Positions 6,908 through 13,645 of a stretch of DNA of 39,823 bases are shown one piece after another. Location: positions 1 through 39,823 of the IMG/VR virus record IMGVR_UViG_3300025000_003491; one strand, given 5' to 3'. The position numbers and the translations under genes were made by a program. This DNA is from a virus. The notes below the pieces were generated by a model. That model ran no database searches, had not been told where the DNA came from, and worked only from the letters and a program-made list of their open reading frames with translations. How positions within the stretch are numbered: the first letter of the stretch is position 1; each line of letters starts with the position of its first letter.

Positions 6908-8221
6908 TTGAATGATTTAATATCTATTAAAAAACAAATACTATTAAATACGTATAGAAAAGAAATATGGGATTTTTATAATTTTTCTATAATAGAATTA
7001 TTTATATTTGACCGCTTTTTCAATTGGGCTTCTACGGGGCAAATGATTTTTATTATGCACGATGGCAAGAAATTCTTTTTGATTGATTATTTTTATATTG
7101 CCCCTTCTTGGGGAATGTCGGAGATTTATTTGAAAAAGATAATGCTGGGATTATCCGGCTCAATGCCCAAAAACGTTTCTACTAATCTTAAATATCCGTT
7201 GATAAGACTTACCCAAAAAGATGAATATAAAAAATGGAAGTCTTATTATGGGTTTGAAATCGGCACAATGAACACTTTGATTTCTTGGGATAGTCTAAGT
7301 CTGAAAAGAAAAGCATTCCTAGAGGAGTTTATAAATATGGACGGCCTGTTTACCGAATTGCCCATCCAGCCGAAACAAATAATAAAAGACAAGGATTTCC
7401 ATAAAGTCCCCGCCCATTCAGTTTGCCTTGATCTTTACAAATCACTTTTACAAATAAATACAAATAACGGAAAGCGTTTATTTGTAAACCATATCATACC
7501 CGCCGATGCCCATCATTACAACGCCACCTATGCGCATTTCCAGGACGCAATCTTTTGTCTTTATGAAGGTAAATTCCTTACTACCTACAATTCCGATAAA
7601 ATGGTCGAATGGTTCCGAATCAAATATAAATATTATTTAAATAATGAATCTATAAAAGAAAAAATACGATCCTGTAAACATGACTGGAATAAAATAAAAG
7701 AAATAGTATTGGAAGCCGGGAACAATTACGCTTTATGGTTTGATGTCAATTCCGAACAATATGATAAAGATGCATTACCTAGATCCATCGTAGATTGGAT
7801 ATATTCCGCTCATACGGAGACTTCAATGTTCTATGTTTCATTATTGCAACCGCCGACATCCGCACGGGAAGCCGAGGCGGAAAGATTGTTCAACAGGATC
7901 AACCCGAAATACCGGAAAATATTCTATTCATTGAAACAGGAAAGTTTCGACGGCTACACATTCTGGAATAAAATAAATGACCTGATAAAATGGTATGATA
8001 AATATTGGGGAAGATTGACCAGACAGGATATTAATTGTGCTTATTGGCTGGATGGAATAACGGCTAATTTCCTGAATAACTATAAAGAATGGCTTATGGC
8101 TTTCACCGATGAAAAACCCTTCCTTAAAAATATCGGAATAAATAATAATACCTTCGATTTATATATCAAACAGAAAATAAAAGATCACGGTATCGAAATC
8201 GAAATCCCAAGGAGTTTGTAA
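6908..8221 (+). CDS. Hypothetical protein (437 aa)
   Basis: The start is TTG at 6908, six bases after AAAGGGG, which is buried in the leader hairpin. The soluble protein is rich in Trp, Tyr and Phe (for example FFLIDYFYIAPSWGMSE) and has no signal peptide, Walker motif or zinc site. A His-containing stretch, NHIIPADAHHYNATYAHFQD, lies near residue 196. It is the first gene of the rightward run and is under both a family promoter and a structured leader, so it is probably tightly controlled. I do not recognise it. Confidence 0.75.
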   Translation: MNDLISIKKQILLNTYRKEIWDFYNFSIIELFIFDRFFNWASTGQMIFIMHDGKKFFLIDYFYIAPSWGMSEIYLKKIMLGLSGSMPKNVSTNLKYPLIRLTQKDEYKKWKSYYGFEIGTMNTLISWDSLSLKRKAFLEEFINMDGLFTELPIQPKQIIKDKDFHKVPAHSVCLDLYKSLLQINTNNGKRLFVNHIIPADAHHYNATYAHFQDAIFCLYEGKFLTTYNSDKMVEWFRIKYKYYLNNESIKEKIRSCKHDWNKIKEIVLEAGNNYALWFDVNSEQYDKDALPRSIVDWIYSAHTETSMFYVSLLQPPTSAREAEAERLFNRINPKYRKIFYSLKQESFDGYTFWNKINDLIKWYDKYWGRLTRQDINCAYWLDGITANFLNNYKEWLMAFTDEKPFLKNIGINNNTFDLYIKQKIKDHGIEIEIPRSL

Positions 8222-8512
8222 ATGGATAAATTATTGGAATTGATATCTAAATGCAAGTGCCATATTTCTTTGGAAATAAATGAGCATAGAAATTATTACG
8301 CTACAGTGAAGGAAACATTGGATGAATTAAATTCATTGGAATGCCCGCCTAGTTATGATGAAGAAATAAAAAATAAAATGATAAAATGGGATACAATAAT
8401 ATCATTGCAATTCTATCCTATTACCCCGATTGGTTTTTATAGTTTGTTAGATTCTGATTTGGACAGCATTTTAACCAGGGCTTTGAATTGTCTAAAGGAG
8501 GAAAATAAATGA
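8222..8512 (+). CDS. Hypothetical protein (96 aa)
   Basis: The ATG follows the previous stop directly, with SD CAAGGAG inside the upstream gene. The acidic, helical protein starts MDKLLELISKCKCHISLEI and ends LKEENK. There are no motifs beyond a C-K-C near the N-terminus. The stop overlaps the next start (ATGA). Function unknown. Confidence 0.65.
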   Translation: MDKLLELISKCKCHISLEINEHRNYYATVKETLDELNSLECPPSYDEEIKNKMIKWDTIISLQFYPITPIGFYSLLDSDLDSILTRALNCLKEENK

Positions 8513-8796
8513 TTTTGAAACCCGGAACAACAGGATGGAAATGGTCCGATGATATCAAAAATAAAATCCGTGCAACCTGCCTGAAAATTGACCGAACAAA
8601 AGAATGGCGCGAAAAGCGGATAAATGCATCGAACGAAGTCTGCAACAAAAAAGTAATTTGCATCGAAACCGGAAAAGAATATAAATCGGAATCTGCCGCC
8701 GCAAAAGAATTGAAAGTAAAACCGATCCAGATATCGCGGGTTGTCCGAGGCGAGCGGCATACGGTGCATGGTTTAAGTTTTAGGTTTATCGTATGA
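8509..8796 (+). CDS. Orphan NUMOD1/IENR1-type DNA-binding protein (95 aa)
   Basis: The second half reads KVICIETGKEYKSESAAAKEL and continues through a helical ISRVVRGERHTVHGLSFRF. This is the NUMOD1/IENR1 pattern, a helix-turn-helix DNA-binding module usually attached to HNH or GIY-YIG homing nucleases. No nuclease motif is present in this frame or its neighbours. It could be a remnant of a homing endonuclease or a free-standing DNA-binding protein. The start has an ideal SD (AAAGGAGGAAAATAA) and couples by ATGA to the gene before it. Confidence 0.7.
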   Translation: MILKPGTTGWKWSDDIKNKIRATCLKIDRTKEWREKRINASNEVCNKKVICIETGKEYKSESAAAKELKVKPIQISRVVRGERHTVHGLSFRFIV

Positions 8797-9188
8797 AAAT
8801 GTACGATTGTCCGAAATTCAATATTTGTTCAGCTCCGTTATGCCCGCTGAATAAAAACAGTTTGAAAAATGGTGAATGGTATCCGAATGATGAAATATGC
8901 CATAAAGTTTCGGAACGGAAAAACAAACGCTGGATAAAAATACAGCGACGTATCCAGAAAAAGACAAACGGCAATCCAGATATCGGAGAATTCAATTTTG
9001 CAATGCTCGAAAGGATCAAGGCAGTAGGTTCAAAAATCCACGGCTTGGGTGATATCCGCAAACCACCGCTTTTGCGTACATGGCTCCAGAATCATCCGCC
9101 TATCGATACTAAATCCATGACAGTAATCAAACGGCACTGGGAAGCAGGTAAACGACTTGCTGAGTACAGGGTTAAATCGAATGTCTGA
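8793..9188 (+). CDS. Conserved-type Cys-motif protein (131 aa)
   Basis: The N-terminus MYDCPKFNICSAPLCPLN followed by WYPNDEIC is a compact Cys/Pro motif (four Cys) that I associate with small uncharacterised phage and prophage proteins. The rest is basic and ends with a helix. The start overlaps the previous stop by four bases. A nucleic-acid or zinc-binding role is plausible but unproven. Confidence 0.65.
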   Translation: MKMYDCPKFNICSAPLCPLNKNSLKNGEWYPNDEICHKVSERKNKRWIKIQRRIQKKTNGNPDIGEFNFAMLERIKAVGSKIHGLGDIRKPPLLRTWLQNHPPIDTKSMTVIKRHWEAGKRLAEYRVKSNV

Positions 9189-9348
9189 CGCCAAAAAGTA
9201 CCGGTTTTCCTTACGGAATTTGACCAAGCTTGTGTTTGACGTATCTTTCCTAGTCCGAGGGTTTGGGTATCTTTTTTCATCGCATTTCAGCGGTTATGGA
9301 TCGCGTCCTCGGAACGATACCCAGTATAAGTTCAAGGATCGTACGTAA
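9181..9348 (+). CDS. Doubtful small basic protein (55 aa)
   Basis: A frame opens at ATG 9181, overlapping the end of the previous gene by eight bases, and runs to TAA at 9346. The product is basic and aromatic (MSDAKKYRFSLRNLTKLVFD) with no recognised motif. The SD is poor. It fills what would otherwise be a 370-base gap, but its reality is uncertain. Confidence 0.35.
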   Translation: MSDAKKYRFSLRNLTKLVFDVSFLVRGFGYLFSSHFSGYGSRPRNDTQYKFKDRT

Positions 9349-9501
9349 AACGGGTTAATTGTTTAATTCTATATAGTGTAAGGGGTTATTTTATCATGAT
9401 TAGTGCCATTTACCTTCAAAAACAAATAAAAATATTTTTACGATTTTTTATAACTCTATATACTATATACATTTATAAATGTTTTATAAGTGCGTTTTTT
9501 G

Positions 9502-9531
9502 TTTACAAAATTAGAAAACCCGTGATATACT
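9502..9531 (+). promoter_or_regulatory. Canonical sigma-70-type promoter with extended -10
   Basis: TTTACA (9502-9507), an 18-bp spacer and TATACT (9526-9531), with TGA just before the -10 (extended -10). It has a proper -35, unlike the TCTATAAT family, so it looks like a site for the host polymerase. It precedes the 9557 gene, whose SD is AAGGAG. The rest of 9349-9556 is AT-rich and shows no gene. Confidence 0.65.
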
Positions 9532-9556
9532 ATAGATAGTTAGTAAGGAGAGCAGT

Positions 9557-9754
9557 ATGGAAATGACGGCAGCGGTAAAAGATAAGGTGACTGGAGAAAA
9601 ATCCTCTATAACCCGCGACTGGGATATGACTAAAAAAGAATTTAGAGTCGAGCTTAATCGAAATGGCTATACGGTTATTGGTAGGATTTTTACTGAGGAG
9701 GATATGAGCACTCGTCGTGGTCGTCTTTATTGGTGCCATGGGGTAAAAATTTAA
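9557..9754 (+). CDS. Hypothetical small protein (65 aa)
   Basis: The ATG follows AAGGAGAGCAGT and is the first gene behind the canonical promoter, so it may be made very early. The product (MEMTAAVKDKVTGEKSSITR at the start, RGRLYWCHGVKI at the end) looks like a small folded alpha/beta protein. I recognise no family. Early phage proteins of this size often target host enzymes; that is only a possibility here. Confidence 0.6.
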   Translation: MEMTAAVKDKVTGEKSSITRDWDMTKKEFRVELNRNGYTVIGRIFTEEDMSTRRGRLYWCHGVKI

Positions 9755-9763
9755 TCGTAGATA

Positions 9764-9815
9764 GCCGCCTACGGGCGGTAATGCGGCGAGCCGGTCCAAA
9801 GCCCGGCAAAGGAGC
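9764..9815 (+). promoter_or_regulatory. Two-hairpin leader element before the 9821 gene
   Basis: GCCGCC-TACG-GGCGGT (9764-9779) forms a tight hairpin, and GCCGG with CCGGC (9790-9807) forms a second one. The SD AAAGGAG follows at once. A similar arrangement (GCCGC, GCGGCGA, CCGG, CCGG) recurs before the 10859 gene, so this looks like a repeated RNA element. Confidence 0.45.
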
Positions 9816-9820
9816 TTTTT

Positions 9821-10012
9821 ATGAAAGCATTGATGGCTGATTCGGTTTATGGCGTTTACGAAGTAGACGGGTTCATCGGCGATTACGTAAATCAGGATGG
9901 CGATTTCTATTTCGCCCTTAAAACTCTAGGCGACGATACGATCATCGCAGCGTGGGTTTCCGAAGAAATATTCGCCAAGATCGATGCGGAATACGGGATC
10001 AAAAAATTATGA
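9821..10012 (+). CDS. Hypothetical small acidic protein (63 aa)
   Basis: The start has SD AAAGGAG six bases upstream, right after a double hairpin. The product is acidic and rich in Gly, Asp and Val (YGVYEVDGFIGDYVNQDGDF), consistent with a small beta-barrel-like fold. It is coupled by ATGA to the next gene. Function unknown. Confidence 0.6.
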   Translation: MKALMADSVYGVYEVDGFIGDYVNQDGDFYFALKTLGDDTIIAAWVSEEIFAKIDAEYGIKKL

Positions 10013-10197
10013 AAATCAAAAAAGAATGCGAACGCCGAAGCCTTCGCGGATGCGCCGGATGCCCGGCCCTTCATTCACTCTGCGACAAGGAAAAAGTCCC
10101 GTCAAAAAGAAAAACCCAAAATGATAAAATGTCCCTTGAAATGGCAAAGGAAGCCGAAGAGGCTTTCAAGTTTTCTTTTATTCAGGAGGGTAATTGA
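10009..10197 (+). CDS. Small Cys-rich protein (62 aa)
   Basis: The start at 10009 is chosen over an upstream in-frame ATG because it overlaps the previous stop (ATGA). The N-terminus holds CERRSLRGCAGCPALHSLC, four cysteines in 19 residues, which suggests a zinc or metal site. A charged helix follows (MSLEMAKEAEEAFKFSF). Not recognised. Confidence 0.55.
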   Translation: MKIKKECERRSLRGCAGCPALHSLCDKEKVPSKRKTQNDKMSLEMAKEAEEAFKFSFIQEGN

Positions 10198-10198
10198 A

Positions 10199-10357
10199 AT
10201 GGTAGTAGTTATTGAAATAGACGACGGTTCTTTTTCTACGGGCGAATTGTATGGCGATAAAATAGAAGAAAAAATAACAATAAAAAATAAGGATGAAAAT
10301 GGGATGCCATTTTATCAAAGCGGAAAATTCGTAGAAATACTTGAAGGGGGAAATTAA
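10199..10357 (+). CDS. Hypothetical small acidic protein (52 aa)
   Basis: The ATG at 10199 follows SD GGAGGG and lies next to the previous stop. The product begins MVVVIEIDDGSFSTGELYGD and is acidic and probably beta-rich. It is too short for a domain call. It belongs to the run of tiny genes behind the 9502 promoter. Confidence 0.55.
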   Translation: MVVVIEIDDGSFSTGELYGDKIEEKITIKNKDENGMPFYQSGKFVEILEGGN

Positions 10358-10507
10358 ATGGCGGCTAACGTAGAAACCTGTTTCCTTTATCGACGGGAAC
10401 AAACTTCTCAAATCGGCGCAGGAAGCAATCGAAAAAGTAGCGGCTTGAATTTGGATTATATGGCGCGGACGACAAAGGGCGTCGGCCATAAAGGGGGCTT
10501 GACATGA
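10358..10507 (+). CDS. Possible tiny protein (49 aa)
   Basis: The frame opens at ATG 10358 directly after the previous stop, with SD AGGGGG, and ends at TGA 10505-10507, overlapping the next start. The product begins MAANVETCFLYRREQ and ends GHKGGLT. Composition is not very protein-like, so the call rests on its RBS and coupling. Confidence 0.4.
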   Translation: MAANVETCFLYRREQTSQIGAGSNRKSSGLNLDYMARTTKGVGHKGGLT

Positions 10508-10629
10508 AATATAAGAAGCGGATGGAAAATCTTGAAGCGCGGCGCAAGGAATATGAAAAGATGAAGGCGGAAGGGAAGGACGTGCATAATTATTCCGGCT
10601 TCAAAATGCCCGGAAGCAACAAAAAGTAA
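10504..10629 (+). CDS. Tiny basic protein (41 aa)
   Basis: The ATG at 10504 follows SD AAAGGGGG and overlaps the previous stop. The product is a Lys/Glu-rich helix (MKYKKRMENLEARRKEYEKM) ending PGSNKK. Unknown function; nucleic acid or protein binding is possible from its charge. Confidence 0.5.
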   Translation: MKYKKRMENLEARRKEYEKMKAEGKDVHNYSGFKMPGSNKK

Positions 10630-10640
10630 AGGGGAATATC

Positions 10641-10799
10641 ATGCAGATGAAGAAATGGAACAGGAAGAACGGCGGATACAAGGCGAAATCGCAGGCCGAG
10701 TGGTTTTATTTTTACATGAGGACATCCGGCGAGGATAAAGCCCAAAAATATCTGGAAAAGATCCAGACTGAAAAAATGACCGCACTGATGAGCCGCTGA
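10641..10799 (+). CDS. Tiny basic protein (52 aa)
   Basis: The start has SD AAGGGGAATATC. The product begins MQMKKWNRKNGGYKAKSQAE and continues with an aromatic stretch (WFYFYMR) and a charged helix ending ALMSR. No family is recognised. It is followed by a hairpin-rich 60-base leader to the pentapeptide-type gene. Confidence 0.5.
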   Translation: MQMKKWNRKNGGYKAKSQAEWFYFYMRTSGEDKAQKYLEKIQTEKMTALMSR

Positions 10800-10827
10800 A
10801 ATTGCGGCGAAACCGGCTCCTGCCGGT
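10792..10827 (+). promoter_or_regulatory. Second copy of the two-hairpin leader element
   Basis: GCCGC-tgaaatt-GCGGC (10792-10808) and ACCGGC-tcct-GCCGGT (10812-10827) form two hairpins upstream of the SD (AAAGGAG) of the 10859 gene. The order of blocks matches the element at 9764-9807. Confidence 0.4.
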
Positions 10828-10858
10828 ATGCGGGAAATATTGATTGAAAGGAGTCAAG

Positions 10859-11782
10859 ATGAAAGCGTATAAAGTTTTTGATTCAGAATGGAAATGCCGG
10901 GGATTCCAGTATAAAGTTGGCGAAACGTATGAGATGAAAGAAAAACCGATTTTATGTGAACAGGGATTTCATGCCTGCAAAAAAGTAAGCGATTGTTTCA
11001 ATTACCAAGAATTCAATCCAAAAAACAAAGTTGCCGAAGTTGACTTGATCGGGGATATCGTTGGCGCAGACGGCGATAAACAGGCAACGAATAAAATAAA
11101 TATAATAAAAGAAATCAGCTGGGGCGAGATGCTTGAATTAGCAAATTCCGGTTTGGGGAATAGTGGCTACTGTAATAGTGGCGACTGGAATAGTGGCGAC
11201 CGGAATAGTGGCCACCGGAATAGTGGCGACCGGAATAGTGGCGACCGGAATAGTGGCGACCGGAATAGTGGCCTATTTAATAGTGGCGACCGGAATAGTG
11301 GCCACCGGAATAGTGGCGACCGGAATAGTGGCTACTGTAATAGTGGCTACTGTAATAGTGGCGACCGGAATAGTGGCCACCGGAATAGTGGCCACCGGAA
11401 TAGTGGCGACTGGAATAGTGGCGACCGGAATAGTGGCCTATTTAATAGTGGCGACTGGAATAGTGGCCTATTTAATACCGATGAACCTTTTATACGGATG
11501 TTTAACCGTGATACTGCATTTAAAAGAAAGGAAATAAATATTCCACAATGCTTCTATTTTGATTTAACTTCCTGGATCGGGCATGATACGGCTACGGATG
11601 AAGAAAAAGAAACTTATAAAAAAGAAATAGAAGTATGCGGCGGCTTCCTGAAAACTATTTCTTATAAAGACGCATTCAAACGTGCATGGGAAAATGCGAG
11701 TGAGTCGGAAAAAGAAGAAGTGAAAGAGCTTCCTAATTTTGATACTGATATATTTTTTGAAATATCAGGTATCCGCATTTAA
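10859..11782 (+). CDS. Pentapeptide-type repeat protein with N-terminal phage domain (307 aa)
   Basis: Residues 1-90 (MKAYKVFDSEWKCRGFQYKV, then YEMKEKPILCEQGFHAC) match a domain I know from many phage proteins, often joined to pentapeptide-like repeats (DUF7666-type, from memory). Residues 96-205 are 22 units of NSGxx, where xx is mostly DR, HR, DW, YC or LF. The remaining ~100 residues are a charged globular tail. A regular NSGxx coil should fold as a right-handed beta-helix. The start has SD AAAGGAG. Function unknown; DNA mimicry is known for some pentapeptide proteins, but these repeats lack the usual A(D/N)LxX core. Confidence 0.8.
   Translation: MKAYKVFDSEWKCRGFQYKVGETYEMKEKPILCEQGFHACKKVSDCFNYQEFNPKNKVAEVDLIGDIVGADGDKQATNKINIIKEISWGEMLELANSGLGNSGYCNSGDWNSGDRNSGHRNSGDRNSGDRNSGDRNSGLFNSGDRNSGHRNSGDRNSGYCNSGYCNSGDRNSGHRNSGHRNSGDWNSGDRNSGLFNSGDWNSGLFNTDEPFIRMFNRDTAFKRKEINIPQCFYFDLTSWIGHDTATDEEKETYKKEIEVCGGFLKTISYKDAFKRAWENASESEKEEVKELPNFDTDIFFEISGIRI
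11144..11473 (+). repeat. 15-bp coding minisatellite, 22 units
   Basis: The unit AATAGTGGC plus two variable codons repeats 22 times in frame. The first nine bases are identical in all but the first unit, even at third codon positions, while the last six switch between five variants. DNA-level identity this high points to recent expansion by slippage or recombination. Confidence 0.9.
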
Positions 11783-11796
11783 TCAAAGGAATTAAT

Positions 11797-11973
11797 ATGA
11801 TAAATGAAAATGTATATATTTTATGTTTTGACAGAGTAAAATATATATTCGACCGGGAAAACAACAAATATAAAAAGCAGACTTCGTTTCCCGGCAAATG
11901 TGGATTGATCGAAGATTCCAGCAAGGAAGAATTCGACAAGGCAATAAAACAATCCCAGGAGGTGTCGGTATGA
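11797..11973 (+). CDS. Hypothetical small protein (58 aa)
   Basis: The ATG at 11797 follows AAAGGAATTAAT. The product starts MINENVYILCFDRVKYIFDR and ends AIKQSQEVSV. It has mixed charge and no motif. Its stop overlaps the next start (ATGA), and the AGGAGG before that start lies inside this gene. Confidence 0.55.
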   Translation: MINENVYILCFDRVKYIFDRENNKYKKQTSFPGKCGLIEDSSKEEFDKAIKQSQEVSV

Positions 11974-12284
11974 CACTCGCGGAAGATTTGGATCGGCGTA
12001 GCAATCTGTTGCTTTCGCCGACTTCGCGGAAATGTTCCATGGATTGTATCAAACTATGGATCAAAAAATACAATGAACTTAAAACTTTCAAGTGGCAAAT
12101 GAGCATCGAAGAATTGGAACATCCGGCAGATGAACGTGAAAAAAAGAAACTTGATTCCATGGGCATAAATATAAAAATATTGGGCGGGAACAATCTCCAT
12201 GTCTACAAGGAAGTCCACGACAACAAAACCGGAAAGCGGTTGACTTGGGCGGAATTGATCGAACGCGCGAAAGGGAGGAAATAA
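11970..12284 (+). CDS. Hypothetical protein (104 aa)
   Basis: The start at 11970 is chosen because CAGGAGG lies eight bases upstream and it overlaps the previous stop. An in-frame ATG further upstream lacks an SD. The product is charged and helical, with one basic stretch (ADEREKKKLDSMGINIKIL), and ends RAKGRK. Not recognised. Confidence 0.6.
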   Translation: MTLAEDLDRRSNLLLSPTSRKCSMDCIKLWIKKYNELKTFKWQMSIEELEHPADEREKKKLDSMGINIKILGGNNLHVYKEVHDNKTGKRLTWAELIERAKGRK

Positions 12285-12285
12285 A

Positions 12286-12681
12286 ATGAGTATTATTGAT
12301 TTAGGCGACGATACCATAACAATTATGGTTAAAATGGCAAAAGGAAATCCTGGCGCGGTAACGGCTTTGATTGTATTATTTGACAATACTACTGAAATTG
12401 ATCCTGATAATGCATTTGGCCCATTCGGCGGAATTATTCTTCTTGATACATTCGGGATTTATGGAACGGATATCTATGTTTTATATAATGACATTTGCGC
12501 TAGACAAATTCATTTGATGCTTGCCGTACTGCGTGCCGGACAATTGGGTATCATTTCTTCTTCGGTAATCAAGGACGCGGCTTCACGGCAGGATCGAACC
12601 GGGAAAACTTTGATTAATGCTCAAGGGCTTTACGATAAAGTAAAGGAACAATTACCGAATTTTGATTCAGGGAGAAAATGA
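12286..12681 (+). CDS. Conserved phage hypothetical protein (131 aa)
   Basis: The protein contains AKGNPGAVTALIVLF, then GIYGTDIYVLYNDICARQ, and ends VKEQLPNFDSGRK. I have seen this pattern in uncharacterised proteins of many unrelated phages. It is soluble, with mixed helix and strand. The start has SD GGGAGGAAATAAA. No biochemical role is known to me. Confidence 0.75.
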   Translation: MSIIDLGDDTITIMVKMAKGNPGAVTALIVLFDNTTEIDPDNAFGPFGGIILLDTFGIYGTDIYVLYNDICARQIHLMLAVLRAGQLGIISSSVIKDAASRQDRTGKTLINAQGLYDKVKEQLPNFDSGRK

Positions 12682-12682
12682 A

Positions 12683-13003
12683 ATGACGCATCCACAATTC
12701 ACTTCGCAGGCGGCTTATGACAAGACGCACCAAAGAATCAAGGAATTGAAAAAGGCGTATCTTTCAAAAGAATTAAAAGAAAATGATATCAAGGATATTT
12801 TGCGAAGCGAGCTTGGCTACAGCGATTGGGGCGCAAACCATTTCATCCAGAACATAAAAGATGAAACGGAAGCGAACAAAAAGCGCATGGCCGAAATAAA
12901 GAAAACGAAAAAGCTGATAAAAGAAAGCAAGAATCCTGATGAAATCCAGGAAATGAAAAGCCGGATCAAGTACCTGGAAATGATGATTCAGGAAACCAAA
13001 TAA
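12683..13003 (+). CDS. Charged helical protein (106 aa)
   Basis: The ATG at 12683 follows CAGGGAG inside the end of the previous gene. The product is Lys/Glu-rich and helical throughout (SRIKYLEMMIQETK at the end), with likely coiled coil from residue 60 on. No motif. It belongs to the same closely packed gene run. Confidence 0.6.
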   Translation: MTHPQFTSQAAYDKTHQRIKELKKAYLSKELKENDIKDILRSELGYSDWGANHFIQNIKDETEANKKRMAEIKKTKKLIKESKNPDEIQEMKSRIKYLEMMIQETK

Positions 13004-13015
13004 AGGAGTACGAAA

Positions 13016-13207
13016 ATGGATAATTTTTTAATTGGAAAAAAGGTAAAAATATTGGTAGATAATATTTATAAAAATAGAACTGGAATTATTCAAATGATTT
13101 ATCCGCGAGGTTTATTTACAGATCGCACTATTTATCAAATAAAACTAAATGAACATCTATCTGGACAGTATACTGATACCCAATTTGAATTATTGGAAAA
13201 TCAATAA
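13016..13207 (+). CDS. Small KOW-like protein (63 aa)
   Basis: The start follows AAAGGAGTACGAAA. The sequence IGKKVKILVDNIYKNRTGII, followed by strands ending FELLENQ, resembles a small SH3/KOW-type barrel in which a conserved Gly follows a charged turn. Such modules bind RNA or proteins. The likeness is only by eye. Confidence 0.55.
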   Translation: MDNFLIGKKVKILVDNIYKNRTGIIQMIYPRGLFTDRTIYQIKLNEHLSGQYTDTQFELLENQ

Positions 13208-13480
13208 ATGGGTAGGCTGAAAGGCGCCAAATTGACTTCCGAACAAAAAGAAGGGATGGCGCTGAAAAGAGCGTCAAAAGCCAAGAAACTGGAATCGCAA
13301 GTAAATATCCCGATCATAAAAAAGAAAACAAATGAAGTATTGGTGGCGGCTTATGGCTATACGGAAAATGATACCCACCCGATACCAATATTTTCATCAG
13401 AAATAAATAGCTTTAAAGGTAAAATGTTCAAGACGTTGGAAAAGGCTTGTAGAAAATTTGAAGAAGAAAGGAGTAATTAA
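13208..13480 (+). CDS. Hypothetical basic protein (90 aa)
   Basis: The ATG directly follows the previous stop. The basic N-terminus (MGRLKGAKLTSEQKEGMALK) suggests nucleic-acid contact. A middle part, VLVAAYGYTENDTHPIPIF, and a charged helix follow. No known family. A weak SD is consistent with translational coupling. Confidence 0.55.
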   Translation: MGRLKGAKLTSEQKEGMALKRASKAKKLESQVNIPIIKKKTNEVLVAAYGYTENDTHPIPIFSSEINSFKGKMFKTLEKACRKFEEERSN

Positions 13481-13645
13481 ATGTACACACATGAAGCCGA
13501 TGGGAAAGATGATTATAACTATTGGAGAAAAGAAAGATTGGATTATTTAAATAAACTAATAGAAAATGGGGCTGACGACATCGAAGATTATACAGAAGCT
13601 AATTTTCTTTTAAATGAAATAAAAAAAGAGAATGAAAAGAAATGA
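13481..13645 (+). CDS. Hypothetical small acidic protein (54 aa)
   Basis: The ATG at 13481 has SD AAAGGAGTAATTAA. The product begins MYTHEADGKDDYNYWRKERL and ends IKKENEKK. It is helical and acidic. Its stop overlaps the start of the sigma-like gene by ATGA, so the two are probably translated together. Confidence 0.6.
   Translation: MYTHEADGKDDYNYWRKERLDYLNKLIENGADDIEDYTEANFLLNEIKKENEKK

Noticed and set aside
9444-9475. TATATAC repeats as further copies of the 6573 operator
   Set aside because: They share only the AT core and lack the GCG/ATG ends and the spacing; likely low-complexity AT sequence.
11163-11537. Long alternative-frame open frame through the NSGxx repeats
   Set aside because: It is a by-product of the 15-bp repeat (which lacks stops in that frame) and has no own SD; the NSGxx frame continues from a recognised N-terminal domain.
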